DNA from: Spirochaetia bacterium UBA5763
GTDB taxonomy: Bacteria; Spirochaetota; UBA4802; UBA5550
Direction of reading: 5' to 3'
DNA: 64,000 nt
Assembly (NCBI GenBank): GCA_002418835.1
Contig: DIEX01000013.1
Coordinates: 1-64,000 of the forward strand
Below, in pieces: positions 55,012 through 63,749 of the stretch. Position 1 is the first letter of the stretch. Each line of letters opens with the position of its first letter. The notes under the pieces are model-generated. The model did no database searches, was not told the origin of the DNA, and saw only the letters and a program-made list of their open reading frames with translations. Both the position numbers and the translations under genes were made by a program.

Positions 55012-56583
55012 ATGAATAAAACTTACGATGCGAAGGAAACCCTCCTTATCAAAACATCATTTTCCTACATGGTATCTCTTATTGGAACCATGGTTATTGC
55101 TCTCGTTTTTCTTTTTATCGGGAAAGTTGCCTTTTCTGAAATATTGCCAACCATCTTCATCACCATACTATGCAGCGTTTTATCTTATGCAATATACATT
55201 ATGCAGAAAAGAAAAAAAGATCCAACTGTTGTTATATGGATTGTCAGTTTTCTATCAATACTTATACCTCTTATGGCAAAATTTAAATATGCTATTGACT
55301 TCAACTGGACTTTTGCACTTCAGTCATACAACACATCCGCCCTGGTTATAGTTATGGTTTTTCTAACCTCACTCTTTCTTCGTGAAAAACTCCTCATGAC
55401 TATTACCATATCAGCTGTTCTGATATGGTCACTATTTATCTACCTGGCAGTTATTAACGGGGCGGAGTACTCATTCAATGCTTTTATAAACGGAGAGATA
55501 TACAAGGGTGTTGTTTTATTGAAAGAATTCTTTTTGATAATTTCTTTAATACTTATCGCTTCCATATCATACAGATGGGTTATGATTGTGAATCAGTTTG
55601 TGAGACGCACATCTGTGCAGCATAATGAGATCCGGAAACGCGTAAACCAGATGAAAGATATGAATGGAGTCATTAAAGAGAACATGTCAAATCTCTTTAG
55701 TGAAGTAGAGTCACAGAATGAACTTATTGTCAAATTTAATGACAAGATGCAGAGCCAGGCCGCAACCTTTGAGGAGATTTCAGCAACTCTCGAGGAACTT
55801 CGCGGCTCATCAGAGAGCATTCACAACACAACCATTGAGCAGATTGACGGCAATGTCAGGATGGATGAGATTATCGATGATTTTAAAAATATCAAGTCAG
55901 AGACAAAGTCAAACCTGGACTCCACATATACCGGCATTCAGCGTGTCTCAGAAAAAACAACTCTTGCAAATGAAAAACTTACTGATGTTGAAAGCACAAT
56001 GAATACCATTGCTGAACAGAGCGGGAAGATATCCGATACTGTTTCAATAATCATAGACATCGCTGACAAAATAAACCTTTTATCACTGAACGCCAGCATA
56101 GAAGCAGCCAGGGCCGGAGAGCACGGGAGAGGGTTTGCAGTTGTTGCTGACGAGATCGGTAAACTCGCTTTCCTCACAACAGAAAGTATCAAAGAGATAG
56201 ATAATGTTCTTACGCTGAACAACTCCGTCACAAAAAAGGGTGTTGATGTTATCAAAGATTCAGCCTCAGTTATAAAAGAGATGATAGAAGAAATGACCGG
56301 AAGTACGGGGAATATAATGATACTTCAGGATTCACTCATGGTTGAGGAGAAGTACATTAACTCCATTATCCGCCAGATGGAGGCGAATATATCCCTCGCT
56401 AAATCAATCGGAACAGGAACTGATGAGCAGAAGAACGCCCTTGAAAATACAAGCAATGCCCTTGAGGATCTTAACCTGATTGTAAGTGAGATGGTGAAAG
56501 AGATAAATGAACTGGCGCAATCTTCAACCAATATTTCCAGCGGCGCTAAAGAGCTTATGAAAAAAGCCGGTGAGATGGAGTAA
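55012..56583 (+). CDS. Methyl-accepting chemotaxis-like protein, tandem paralogue
   Basis: 523 residues, colinear with the preceding chemoreceptor and nearly identical across the cytoplasmic domain (NDKMQSQAATFEEISATLEELRGSSESIHNTT; SLNASIEAARAGEHGRGFAVVADEIGKLA). The six-helix membrane part is more divergent, consistent with a different sensed cue. It has its own ribosome site (AGAGG) and a terminator separates it from the first gene. The pair looks like a recent tandem duplication. Confidence 0.9.
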   Translation: MNKTYDAKETLLIKTSFSYMVSLIGTMVIALVFLFIGKVAFSEILPTIFITILCSVLSYAIYIMQKRKKDPTVVIWIVSFLSILIPLMAKFKYAIDFNWTFALQSYNTSALVIVMVFLTSLFLREKLLMTITISAVLIWSLFIYLAVINGAEYSFNAFINGEIYKGVVLLKEFFLIISLILIASISYRWVMIVNQFVRRTSVQHNEIRKRVNQMKDMNGVIKENMSNLFSEVESQNELIVKFNDKMQSQAATFEEISATLEELRGSSESIHNTTIEQIDGNVRMDEIIDDFKNIKSETKSNLDSTYTGIQRVSEKTTLANEKLTDVESTMNTIAEQSGKISDTVSIIIDIADKINLLSLNASIEAARAGEHGRGFAVVADEIGKLAFLTTESIKEIDNVLTLNNSVTKKGVDVIKDSASVIKEMIEEMTGSTGNIMILQDSLMVEEKYINSIIRQMEANISLAKSIGTGTDEQKNALENTSNALEDLNLIVSEMVKEINELAQSSTNISSGAKELMKKAGEME

Positions 56584-57879
56584 TTACTTCTCCTGAAGAA
56601 AACCCAGGAGATCGGTTCTTGTAATAATACCGATAATTTTTCCATTATCTAAAACGGGGAGATGGCCGATGCTGTTTATAAACATCAGGTTTTCTATCTC
56701 TCTCATGGTGTGATCAATACAGCATGTTATAAGCTTTGTCTTCATGTGAGCTTTTACCGGTGTATTCATCTGGCCGTTTTTTCTACCCTTCATTATATCT
56801 CTCAGAGTAAGCATCCCGGCCATTTCTCCCTTATCATTCAGAACAGGTGCGCCTGAAAGATCGATCTCCTCAAGAAATTCTGAAGCCTCCCTCAGTGTCC
56901 AGCTGTCTTTAATGGTTACAACCTCTTTTGTCATTATATCACCGGCTGTAACAGCATGCTCAAGATGCACGGTGAGATGCTCCAGCAGTTTCCGGAACAC
57001 CTCCCTCCCCTCCTCTTTCTTTACAAGAGCTGAAGCGGCCTTAGGATGCCCGCCACCTCCGAAGGGCCTCAATATATCTATAAGGTCAATGCTGTTCATA
57101 TTGCTCCTTGCAATAATCACCGTGCTTCCCGGTTTGGCAAAATGAAAAACACCGAATATCGCTTCAGGGCTCTCAATGTTAAAAATCTCCTCAACAACCG
57201 CCGCAAGTCCCGCTGCCTGTTTCTCCATTGCATAATAGCTGAAAACTATCTGGTGCCCCTTGATATCCTGCCACACCAGTGTATTCATTATATCATGGAA
57301 GAGTGAAAGCTGGTAATCCTCACGGAGAGACTTGAGAAAATTGTTAATAAGCTTTATATCAGCCATCTGCTTCAGGAGATACGAGGCAACCCTGAAGTCA
57401 TCCTCTGTTACATTATCATGGGTAAAGTTACCGGTGTCAGCGTATACACCGGTGAGAGCGATTGTAGCATCCTTGGGGGAAATTGAAACTCTCTTTTTAA
57501 TAAGTTCAAGAGCTATCATTGTTGTATTTGAACCATAGTTCCCCTCGTGAACAACAGCTCCTTTAAACTCACATGAATCACCTGAGTGATGATCAAAAAT
57601 TTCTATTTCAGTTGCGCTGCTGTCAAAAAGTTCAAAGTATTCTTTTACCCGTGACTCTGACCTTGTATCAACAATCACAGCATGAGTAACAGCCTCACCT
57701 TTAAGATCATCCGGAGTTGAAAAATCGAGATGGTAGTGGTACAGGTTATAAAGATTTTTTGCAGAGGGGTGGATAAGCCTGCTCATAACAGGTGTATAAT
57801 CGGGATAGAGATATTTTACAAGAACAATAGAGCCTATGCAGTCAAGGTCCATATTGGTATGTCCCACAATTATTTTCAT
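56584..57879 (-). CDS. DHH-family phosphoesterase with tandem CBS domains
   Basis: 431 residues. The DHH domain (about 1-170) has HTNMDLDCIGS, VDTR and IFDHHSGD metal-binding motifs; the DHHA1 domain ends with FGGGGHPKAASALV (near 290). Two CBS domains follow (DIMTKEVVTIKDSWTLREASEFLEE and HMKTKLITCCIDHTMREIENLMFIN). This is the N-terminal plan of large DHH-CBS-poly(A) polymerase proteins, but the nucleotidyltransferase part is missing. It probably hydrolyses a short oligonucleotide or dinucleotide, with CBS domains binding adenosyl ligands. AGGTGG precedes the ATG. Confidence 0.88.
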   Translation of the reverse strand: MKIIVGHTNMDLDCIGSIVLVKYLYPDYTPVMSRLIHPSAKNLYNLYHYHLDFSTPDDLKGEAVTHAVIVDTRSESRVKEYFELFDSSATEIEIFDHHSGDSCEFKGAVVHEGNYGSNTTMIALELIKKRVSISPKDATIALTGVYADTGNFTHDNVTEDDFRVASYLLKQMADIKLINNFLKSLREDYQLSLFHDIMNTLVWQDIKGHQIVFSYYAMEKQAAGLAAVVEEIFNIESPEAIFGVFHFAKPGSTVIIARSNMNSIDLIDILRPFGGGGHPKAASALVKKEEGREVFRKLLEHLTVHLEHAVTAGDIMTKEVVTIKDSWTLREASEFLEEIDLSGAPVLNDKGEMAGMLTLRDIMKGRKNGQMNTPVKAHMKTKLITCCIDHTMREIENLMFINSIGHLPVLDNGKIIGIITRTDLLGFLQEK

Positions 57880-58018
57880 TTAAGCCACCTGCCCAATAAT
57901 AAAAAACTATTTCAGGAAATACTGCTTTCGCAAATACATCAACTTTTTTTTATAAACATGACAGCTATTAATGCATGGTGTTACAGGGAATTTAAATGAA
58001 TTTAATTAAGTTTAAGAA

Positions 58019-58363
58019 TTAATAAAGCGAGGTTTCAAGGACAGATGACTGAAGTTCTTCAGGGGAAATAACATTAAAAAACGGCAGAATACCTGTTACA
58101 AAAAAAAGCCTTTTGAGGGAATCGGAGAGGCCGGTAAAAACAAGATCAACGCAATATATTCTTGTTTTTTTATGCACCTTTACCAGAAATCCGATCCCTG
58201 CAGAATCAATAGATGACAGTGCAGAGAGGTCTACTATAACTTTTTCAGGATAATGTCTTAAAGACTCATCAACACAGCTCCAGGCGCCTTCAAGTTCATT
58301 TATTGTCAGGCTCTCTCCCGGATAGATTACTATTATATTATTGATTTTTGTATAATTAAACAT
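58019..58363 (-). CDS. STAS-domain anti-sigma-factor antagonist-like protein
   Basis: 114 residues from the ATG at 58363; an upstream TTG would add 16 unlike residues. The STAS core is NIIVIYPGESLTINELEGAWSCVDESLRHYPEKVIVDLSALSSIDSAGIGFLVKVHKKTR, with the conserved serine of the DxS-S/T-GI site (SSIDSAGIG) that kinases phosphorylate. It may work with the SpoIIE-type phosphatase encoded nearby in a partner-switching pathway; that link is inferred. Confidence 0.8.
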   Translation of the reverse strand: MFNYTKINNIIVIYPGESLTINELEGAWSCVDESLRHYPEKVIVDLSALSSIDSAGIGFLVKVHKKTRIYCVDLVFTGLSDSLKRLFFVTGILPFFNVISPEELQSSVLETSLY

Positions 58364-58510
58364 ATCTTTAATTTTAAAAAAGCATGTTATCCCTGATTTT
58401 TTAATCGGCAAGTTACAGATAAATCTTTAAAAAAAAATTTACGTGCACCAAATTTTATATTAACTTTGTAATAATCTGAATTATAGCATTTCACGAAATA
58501 ATTAGAGCCT

Positions 58511-58592
58511 CGTCATTCCGGCCGTAGTGACAACGAAGTGCCGGAATCTCATATAATAGTACTATGGGATTCCCGCCTGCGCGGGAATGACG
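58511..58592. repeat. 82-bp element with CGTCATTCC terminal inverted repeats
   Basis: CGTCATTCC (58511-58519) and GGAATGACG (58584-58592) bracket two hairpins: ATTCCGGC/GCCGGAAT and ATTCCCGC/GCGGGAAT. It resembles the small inverted-repeat elements scattered in many genomes and shares its left half with 26282-26313. Confidence 0.65.
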
Positions 58593-58698
58593 GGAAGAGA
58601 ACTAATTCAATCGTTAACCGCTATAAATAAAGTTTCATTCAGTAAGAGAGCGACTTTAAACTGTGTTTATATTACCGGTCACAAGCGGAGCAATAATA

Positions 58699-59598
58699 TT
58701 GGATCTTAATGATGGAAAACCCCTGATACTTATCGTTGAGGACAGTGTAATCAACAGTAAGCTTTGTGAAAGCCTTCTGCAAAAAAACGGCTTCAATACA
58801 GAAGTATACACAGACGGAGAATCTGCACTGGAATTCCTTTCAAAAAACTCTCCTGACCTCATTCTACTTGATATAATAATGCCGGGCATTGACGGGTACC
58901 AGTTCAGTGAATCGATAAAAGCCAATCCGAGGTTAAGCGGAACACCTGTTATTTTTCTAAGCGCTATGAATGATGAGGAGAGTATAATCAAAGGATTTAA
59001 AAGCGGAGGGGTTGACTTCATTACTAAACCATTCAGGACACAGGAACTCCTGGCAAGGACAAGGACTCATGTTGAACTGAAAAGAGCCAAGGAGAAACTT
59101 CTGCAGCTGGCAACAACAGATGAACTCACAGGGATCGCAAACAGACGATACTTCATGGACAGACTAAACAGCGAATTCGACAGGGCAAAAAGATATGAAT
59201 CTAAGTATTCCATGTTAATGATTGATATCGATTTCTTTAAGTCCATAAATGATAACTACGGGCACAAAGGGGGGGATAAAGTTCTTCAGAGTGCCGCTTC
59301 TGTGATGAAAAAATCTCTCAGGACATCAGACTTAATAGGCCGGGTCGGAGGGGAGGAGTTTTCTGTCATTCTCCCTGAAACTGAAGTTAAGGCAGCCATC
59401 TTTATTGCTGAACGCTTAAGGAGCAGAGTCGAAGAGACAGCGGTTAAACATAATGACGAAGAAATTCTTATCACAGTGAGCATTGGTGTATCACAGTCGC
59501 TCAACGGCGACCAGAGTGTTGATGATATATATATCAGGTCGGACAGTGCAATGTACAATGCTAAAAAGAATGGAAGAAACAGGGTCGAATCAAATTAA
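58699..59598 (+). CDS. Receiver-GGDEF diguanylate cyclase (PleD-like)
   Basis: 299 residues from a TTG at 58699 with GGAG 8 bases upstream; a GTG at 58663 is the alternative. The receiver domain has EDS near residue 15 and the phosphoacceptor aspartate in LILLDIIMPG. The GGDEF domain reads RVGGEEFSVILPETE, with an RTSD product-inhibition (RxxD) site five residues before it, so c-di-GMP feedback is expected. It makes c-di-GMP in response to phosphorylation. No cognate kinase is adjacent. Confidence 0.9.
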   Translation: MDLNDGKPLILIVEDSVINSKLCESLLQKNGFNTEVYTDGESALEFLSKNSPDLILLDIIMPGIDGYQFSESIKANPRLSGTPVIFLSAMNDEESIIKGFKSGGVDFITKPFRTQELLARTRTHVELKRAKEKLLQLATTDELTGIANRRYFMDRLNSEFDRAKRYESKYSMLMIDIDFFKSINDNYGHKGGDKVLQSAASVMKKSLRTSDLIGRVGGEEFSVILPETEVKAAIFIAERLRSRVEETAVKHNDEEILITVSIGVSQSLNGDQSVDDIYIRSDSAMYNAKKNGRNRVESN

Positions 59599-59609
59599 TT
59601 TTTACAGAC

Positions 59610-60506
59610 TCAACTTCTCTTAATAAATCCTGAAACAGTATAAAGTCCGAGGCCTGCCCAGATAAATCCGAAACTTACAGCATGAACAGACGTGAAAGGC
59701 TCCCCATATTGAAGCACACCAATAAACAGTGAAATTGTAGGTGCAGTGTACTGGAGAAAACCCACCCTTGAAAGCGGGATAACTTTCGCCCCACTTGCGA
59801 AGAGATATAACGGTACTGCTGAAACAATTCCTGAACCGGCAAGAATAAGATCCGTGTAAAGAGAACCTCCACCGAAAGCCCCTTCTCCGCTGACCCCAAG
59901 TTGAACAAGAGCGGGGAGAGCAAAGAGAGAAAGAAACATTGTTTCCACTGTAAGAGATGTAACAGAATCGAGATTACCTATCTTTTTAAAAAGTCCGTAA
60001 AGACCGAAGCTGAATGCAAGTGATAGTGCAATCCATGGCACGCTACCCTGGTTTAAGGTGATATATGCAACTCCGCAGACAGCCAGTATCAGAGCGCAGG
60101 TCTGAAGACGGTTAAACCTCTCTTTCAGAAATACCATTCCGAGAAAAATATTCACAAGGGGATTAATATAATAGCCGAGACTTGCCTCAACGATCTTACC
60201 GGCATTAATTGCATACACATAAGTGAGCCAGTTAACCGCGATTGTGCCTGAAGTAATGTATACTATAAATCTGCGTTTGCGGTTTTTCAGAATTTCTGCA
60301 ACGATATGCCACCTCCCTGCAGAGAGCATCAGTATAGCCGACACGAGGAAGCTCCACACAATCCTGTGATATATAATCTCCATTGCCGGTACAGACTGAA
60401 GCTGCTTCCAGTATCCCGGCAGAACACCCCACATTATAAAAGAGGCAAGCGTGTAAAAAGTGCCGGCGGCTTCACCCGTTGCTGATTTTTTAGCCTTAAA
60501 ATTCAG
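59610..60506 (-). CDS. rarD: RarD/EamA-family transporter
   Basis: RarD-like protein with about ten membrane helices (WGVLPGYWKQLQSV, HRIVWSFLVSAILML, AGKIVEASLGYYINPLVNIFLGMVFLKERFNRLQ, VGFLQYTAPTISLFIGVLQYGEP). The first ATG, 60434, falls inside helix 1, so the real start is upstream. The frame extends upstream to a CTG at 60506 with AAGGGG 6 bases before it, giving NFKAKKSATGEAAGTFYTLASFIMWG. A separate ATG at 60541 would join this frame only through a -1 shift on an A7 run. RarD exports metabolites or drugs; the substrate is unknown. Confidence 0.75.
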   Translation of the reverse strand: MNFKAKKSATGEAAGTFYTLASFIMWGVLPGYWKQLQSVPAMEIIYHRIVWSFLVSAILMLSAGRWHIVAEILKNRKRRFIVYITSGTIAVNWLTYVYAINAGKIVEASLGYYINPLVNIFLGMVFLKERFNRLQTCALILAVCGVAYITLNQGSVPWIALSLAFSFGLYGLFKKIGNLDSVTSLTVETMFLSLFALPALVQLGVSGEGAFGGGSLYTDLILAGSGIVSAVPLYLFASGAKVIPLSRVGFLQYTAPTISLFIGVLQYGEPFTSVHAVSFGFIWAGLGLYTVSGFIKRS

Positions 60507-60681
60507 AGATAACCCCTTATAATACTTTTTTTGAACTCCATAAATTTACTGATATAACAAAAGTCAATCCCGATTATTAAATGATTCCTTCAATAAAAAT
60601 TGCATAATATCTGAGTCTATTGTTATATTTATATACGATACCTGTACGACTTTTTGCAGGTGACTTTACTATAAAACCTGG

Positions 60682-62856
60682 TTGATAAAACACTATATGA
60701 TAAGCGGCTATTCTCTCTACCTCATACCGCCGGCGCTCTCCCTGATAACGGCTTATATACTTGCGTCTGTATCTATTACAAGAAAAAAGCTCAGTGAGGA
60801 AAATATACTCCTTTCACTTATCTGTATCTGGTGGTCCCTGCTTTCATGGGCATTTATCTGGCATAATATTGAAACAGATGAATCAGTCATAATGAGCGCG
60901 GAAAGGATCATTCATATTCTCTATGTTTTTGTCCCGGCTCTATCACTTCTCTTTTTCCAGAAAATAACCGGATATAAAAACCGGCCGCTTTTATACGGTT
61001 CTTTTATCCTTAGTATAATTATATCTTTTTTTGTTCACACTGATTTATACTTCATCGGTTTCCACCACTATTCGTGGGGGATGATTGCAAAGGGGGGGCC
61101 TGTCTTCCATCTCTTCAGTTTATATGGCGCCCTGATAACTTTTTACATCTTCTACCTGTTTATAAATAAACTTAAAACTGAAAAGAACAGGGTCATAAGG
61201 CTTAAAACAAATTACCTTGCTATCTCATATTTTATTTCTGTTCTGTTTACCATGAGCAATATTCCTGCAATGAACGGAATCGATTTCTATCCGCTCAGCA
61301 ACCTTATGTTTATTCCGCTGGGGATTATGACATACGGAATTGTGAGATACAGGCTTATTAACATCAGCACTGTTGTGCATTATACCGTGTTCTGGCTCAT
61401 ACTCTCATCGCTCATTGCCATACCGAACCTTTTTGTATTTATCCATATCCAGGAGATGTTTTCAAAGCTGAATACATTTCTCCTTATCATTATATTTCTG
61501 ATATGGTTTGCTGTTAATTATTTCTATTTTAATAGAATCCAGCCTGTTATAAACAGGCTTATCAATAAAAAGAATTTCAACCTCAAAGAGACTGAAAAGA
61601 TTTTTGTAAGGGATCTGGCTCTACTCAAAAACCTTGATGATCTTATTAATGAAGTTATTTTTATTATGAAAAAAAATCTTGAATTGAGTCATGCTTCGAT
61701 CTATCTGCGCGGTTTAAACAGGAGATTCTTCAGTAATGAAAATGATACTTCAATTGAATTTGACGATGCTGCTCTAAATGTATTAACTGCCCACGGTGAC
61801 ATATATCTGCAGAAAAGCATCCTTGAATCAGCAGTGATTACTGATCCCTCATACATAGCAATAGCATCATTGCTTGCTGATTATAACTGCGAATATCTTA
61901 TACCTCTCATTAATCAGAATGAAGTAATTGCCATTATCCTGCTCTCGGAAAAAACAGACAGCAGGCAATTTAACGGAAATGAATTCCGCTTTATCAGGAA
62001 TATAAGCACATACTCCGGTATTGCAATTGCCAACTCTGTAATGTTCCGCAACCTGGAGGATATAAATAATCACCTGGAACTTATCGTTGAAGAGCGGACC
62101 TCTGTTATAGAGAAACAGAAGTCCGAACTGGAAAGAGATGTACAGCTTGCCCGTAAAATACAGATGTCCCTTCTCCCTAATAACATACCAGTTATAAAAA
62201 AATTTAAAATTGCCTTCAGGTATGAACCTGTACTGGGAGTGGGGGGGGACTTCATTGACATCCACTACAGGGATGGTATGGATGAAGTGGGTCTTTTCAT
62301 ATGCGATGTCTCAGGGCATGGAGCTTCATCAGCCATGATCGCCTCCATGGTAAAAATGTCCCTTAATTCATGGGGACGTTTTATCCAGAAACCTGCGGAG
62401 GCCTTTGTTGAAATGAAAAGGCTTTTGTCCGGGAAGATTGGTGATAACTTCATATCCGCATATATGTGCTGCATAGACCTGAAGAGCGGAATTATAACTT
62501 CCGCCTGCGCCGGGCACCCACCGATGATAATAATCCGCAAAAACGGCGGAACTGAGATCGTTAAACCCGGAGGAAGACTCATAATTGATGCAGCAGACTC
62601 GGTCTATGAAGAGGTTCGTACACCACTCTACCCCGGGGACATGATTGTTCTTTATACTGACGGAGTAATTGAAGCAAGGATCTCTTCCGGCGAAATGATA
62701 GGAGAGGAAAGATTTATTGAAATGCTGGAAAGAAACACCGGTCTTTCGCCCTATGCTCTATGCGGAAATATTTATAATGAAATATTCAACAACAGTGATG
62801 CAACAGTAATTGATGACGACTTTGCACTTCTTGTTGCCGAATATACAGGTGAATAG
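60682..62856 (+). CDS. 7TM-GAF-SpoIIE (PP2C) phosphatase
   Basis: 724 residues. Eight or so N-terminal membrane helices (residues about 1-300) form a 7TM-type sensor, followed by a GAF domain (about 330-460), a coiled coil (LELIVEERTSVIEKQKSELERDVQLARKIQMSLLP) and a SpoIIE/PP2C catalytic domain with GVGGDFIDI, FICDVSGHG, YTDGVIEA and DDFALLV metal sites. It should dephosphorylate a STAS-type protein; the one at 58019 is a candidate. The start is TTG 60682 or ATG 60697; neither has a strong ribosome site. Confidence 0.85.
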   Translation: MIKHYMISGYSLYLIPPALSLITAYILASVSITRKKLSEENILLSLICIWWSLLSWAFIWHNIETDESVIMSAERIIHILYVFVPALSLLFFQKITGYKNRPLLYGSFILSIIISFFVHTDLYFIGFHHYSWGMIAKGGPVFHLFSLYGALITFYIFYLFINKLKTEKNRVIRLKTNYLAISYFISVLFTMSNIPAMNGIDFYPLSNLMFIPLGIMTYGIVRYRLINISTVVHYTVFWLILSSLIAIPNLFVFIHIQEMFSKLNTFLLIIIFLIWFAVNYFYFNRIQPVINRLINKKNFNLKETEKIFVRDLALLKNLDDLINEVIFIMKKNLELSHASIYLRGLNRRFFSNENDTSIEFDDAALNVLTAHGDIYLQKSILESAVITDPSYIAIASLLADYNCEYLIPLINQNEVIAIILLSEKTDSRQFNGNEFRFIRNISTYSGIAIANSVMFRNLEDINNHLELIVEERTSVIEKQKSELERDVQLARKIQMSLLPNNIPVIKKFKIAFRYEPVLGVGGDFIDIHYRDGMDEVGLFICDVSGHGASSAMIASMVKMSLNSWGRFIQKPAEAFVEMKRLLSGKIGDNFISAYMCCIDLKSGIITSACAGHPPMIIIRKNGGTEIVKPGGRLIIDAADSVYEEVRTPLYPGDMIVLYTDGVIEARISSGEMIGEERFIEMLERNTGLSPYALCGNIYNEIFNNSDATVIDDDFALLVAEYTGE

Positions 62857-62885
62857 GTAGATATTTATAATCAGAAGCAATTCTG

Positions 62886-63587
62886 CTAAACGGTGATCCT
62901 CTCAACTATGCTTTTTATATGAATTGAAGTGGTATTCAGAAAAGGGATACCGGCAGCGGAACTCTCTGTTTCTTTAAGTATCAGCGGAAGTTCTGTACAG
63001 CCCAGTATAAGAGAATCTATTTTATCCTGAGTGATCATATTTTTAATAATCTCCATGAACTTTTCCCTCGATTCATCTGTGACTTTACCGAAAACCAGTT
63101 CACTGAAAATTATATTATGAATTAAATCCTGTGAGTCAGAATCAGGAGAAATAACCTCAATATTTTTATCAGCAAACACGCGTTTGTAAAAATCATTTTT
63201 CATAGTAAAAGCCGTGCCCAGGAGGCCGCATCTTTTTAAGCCTTTTCTTTCCGATTCACCGGCAGTTTCCTTAACAATGCTTATCATCGGCAGAGGCGCC
63301 ACCTTTTCAATTTCATCAAATGCAATATGAGGAGTATTGGAGGATAGCACCGCGAAATCCGCTCCTGATTTTTTCAGAGAGTCAACTGCTGAAGATATAT
63401 ATCCGATCAGGGAGGTACGATCGCCTGACTGAATATATCCTATCATGCGGGTCATATCTATACTATGAATAACTACTTCAGGGTAGCTGCCGTCTGTAAT
63501 TACTCCTCTATAGCCTTCAATAATCCCCCTGTAATATTCCACAGTGGCCTCCGGCCCTATGCCGCCTATAATCCCGCACTTTTTCAT
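62886..63587 (-). CDS. Aspartate/glutamate racemase-family protein
   Basis: 233 residues. N-terminal MKKCGIIGGIGPEATVEYYRGII, then DFAVLSSNTPHIAFDEIEKV and LILGCTELPLIL. The second catalytic cysteine (LGCTEL) is present, but the first site has serine (LSSNTPH) where two-cysteine members have cysteine. Some L-Asp/Glu-specific relatives also lack that cysteine, so altered stereospecificity is possible. AAGGGG lies 5 bases before the ATG. It follows the phosphatase convergently. Confidence 0.82.
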   Translation of the reverse strand: MKKCGIIGGIGPEATVEYYRGIIEGYRGVITDGSYPEVVIHSIDMTRMIGYIQSGDRTSLIGYISSAVDSLKKSGADFAVLSSNTPHIAFDEIEKVAPLPMISIVKETAGESERKGLKRCGLLGTAFTMKNDFYKRVFADKNIEVISPDSDSQDLIHNIIFSELVFGKVTDESREKFMEIIKNMITQDKIDSLILGCTELPLILKETESSAAGIPFLNTTSIHIKSIVERITV

Positions 63588-63654
63588 AATCCCCTTCCTT
63601 AAAATAAAACTTTCCAGAAAACTTCAAAAAACCGGAATAAAAACATAATCACCA

Positions 63655-63730
63655 CAGAGGCACGGAGGACACAGAGTTTTTATAGAAATAATGAATATCT
63701 CTACAGCCCCCGATCTCTGTGCCTCCAGCG
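63655..63730. repeat. CACAGAGGCAC-type imperfect inverted repeat
   Basis: AGAGGCACGGAGGACACAGAG near 63656-63676 and CTCTGTGCCTCCAG near 63714-63728 face each other. This resembles short repeats scattered in many environmental bacterial genomes. Confidence 0.4.
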
Positions 63731-63749
63731 CAGCGTGTGATGAAAATAG

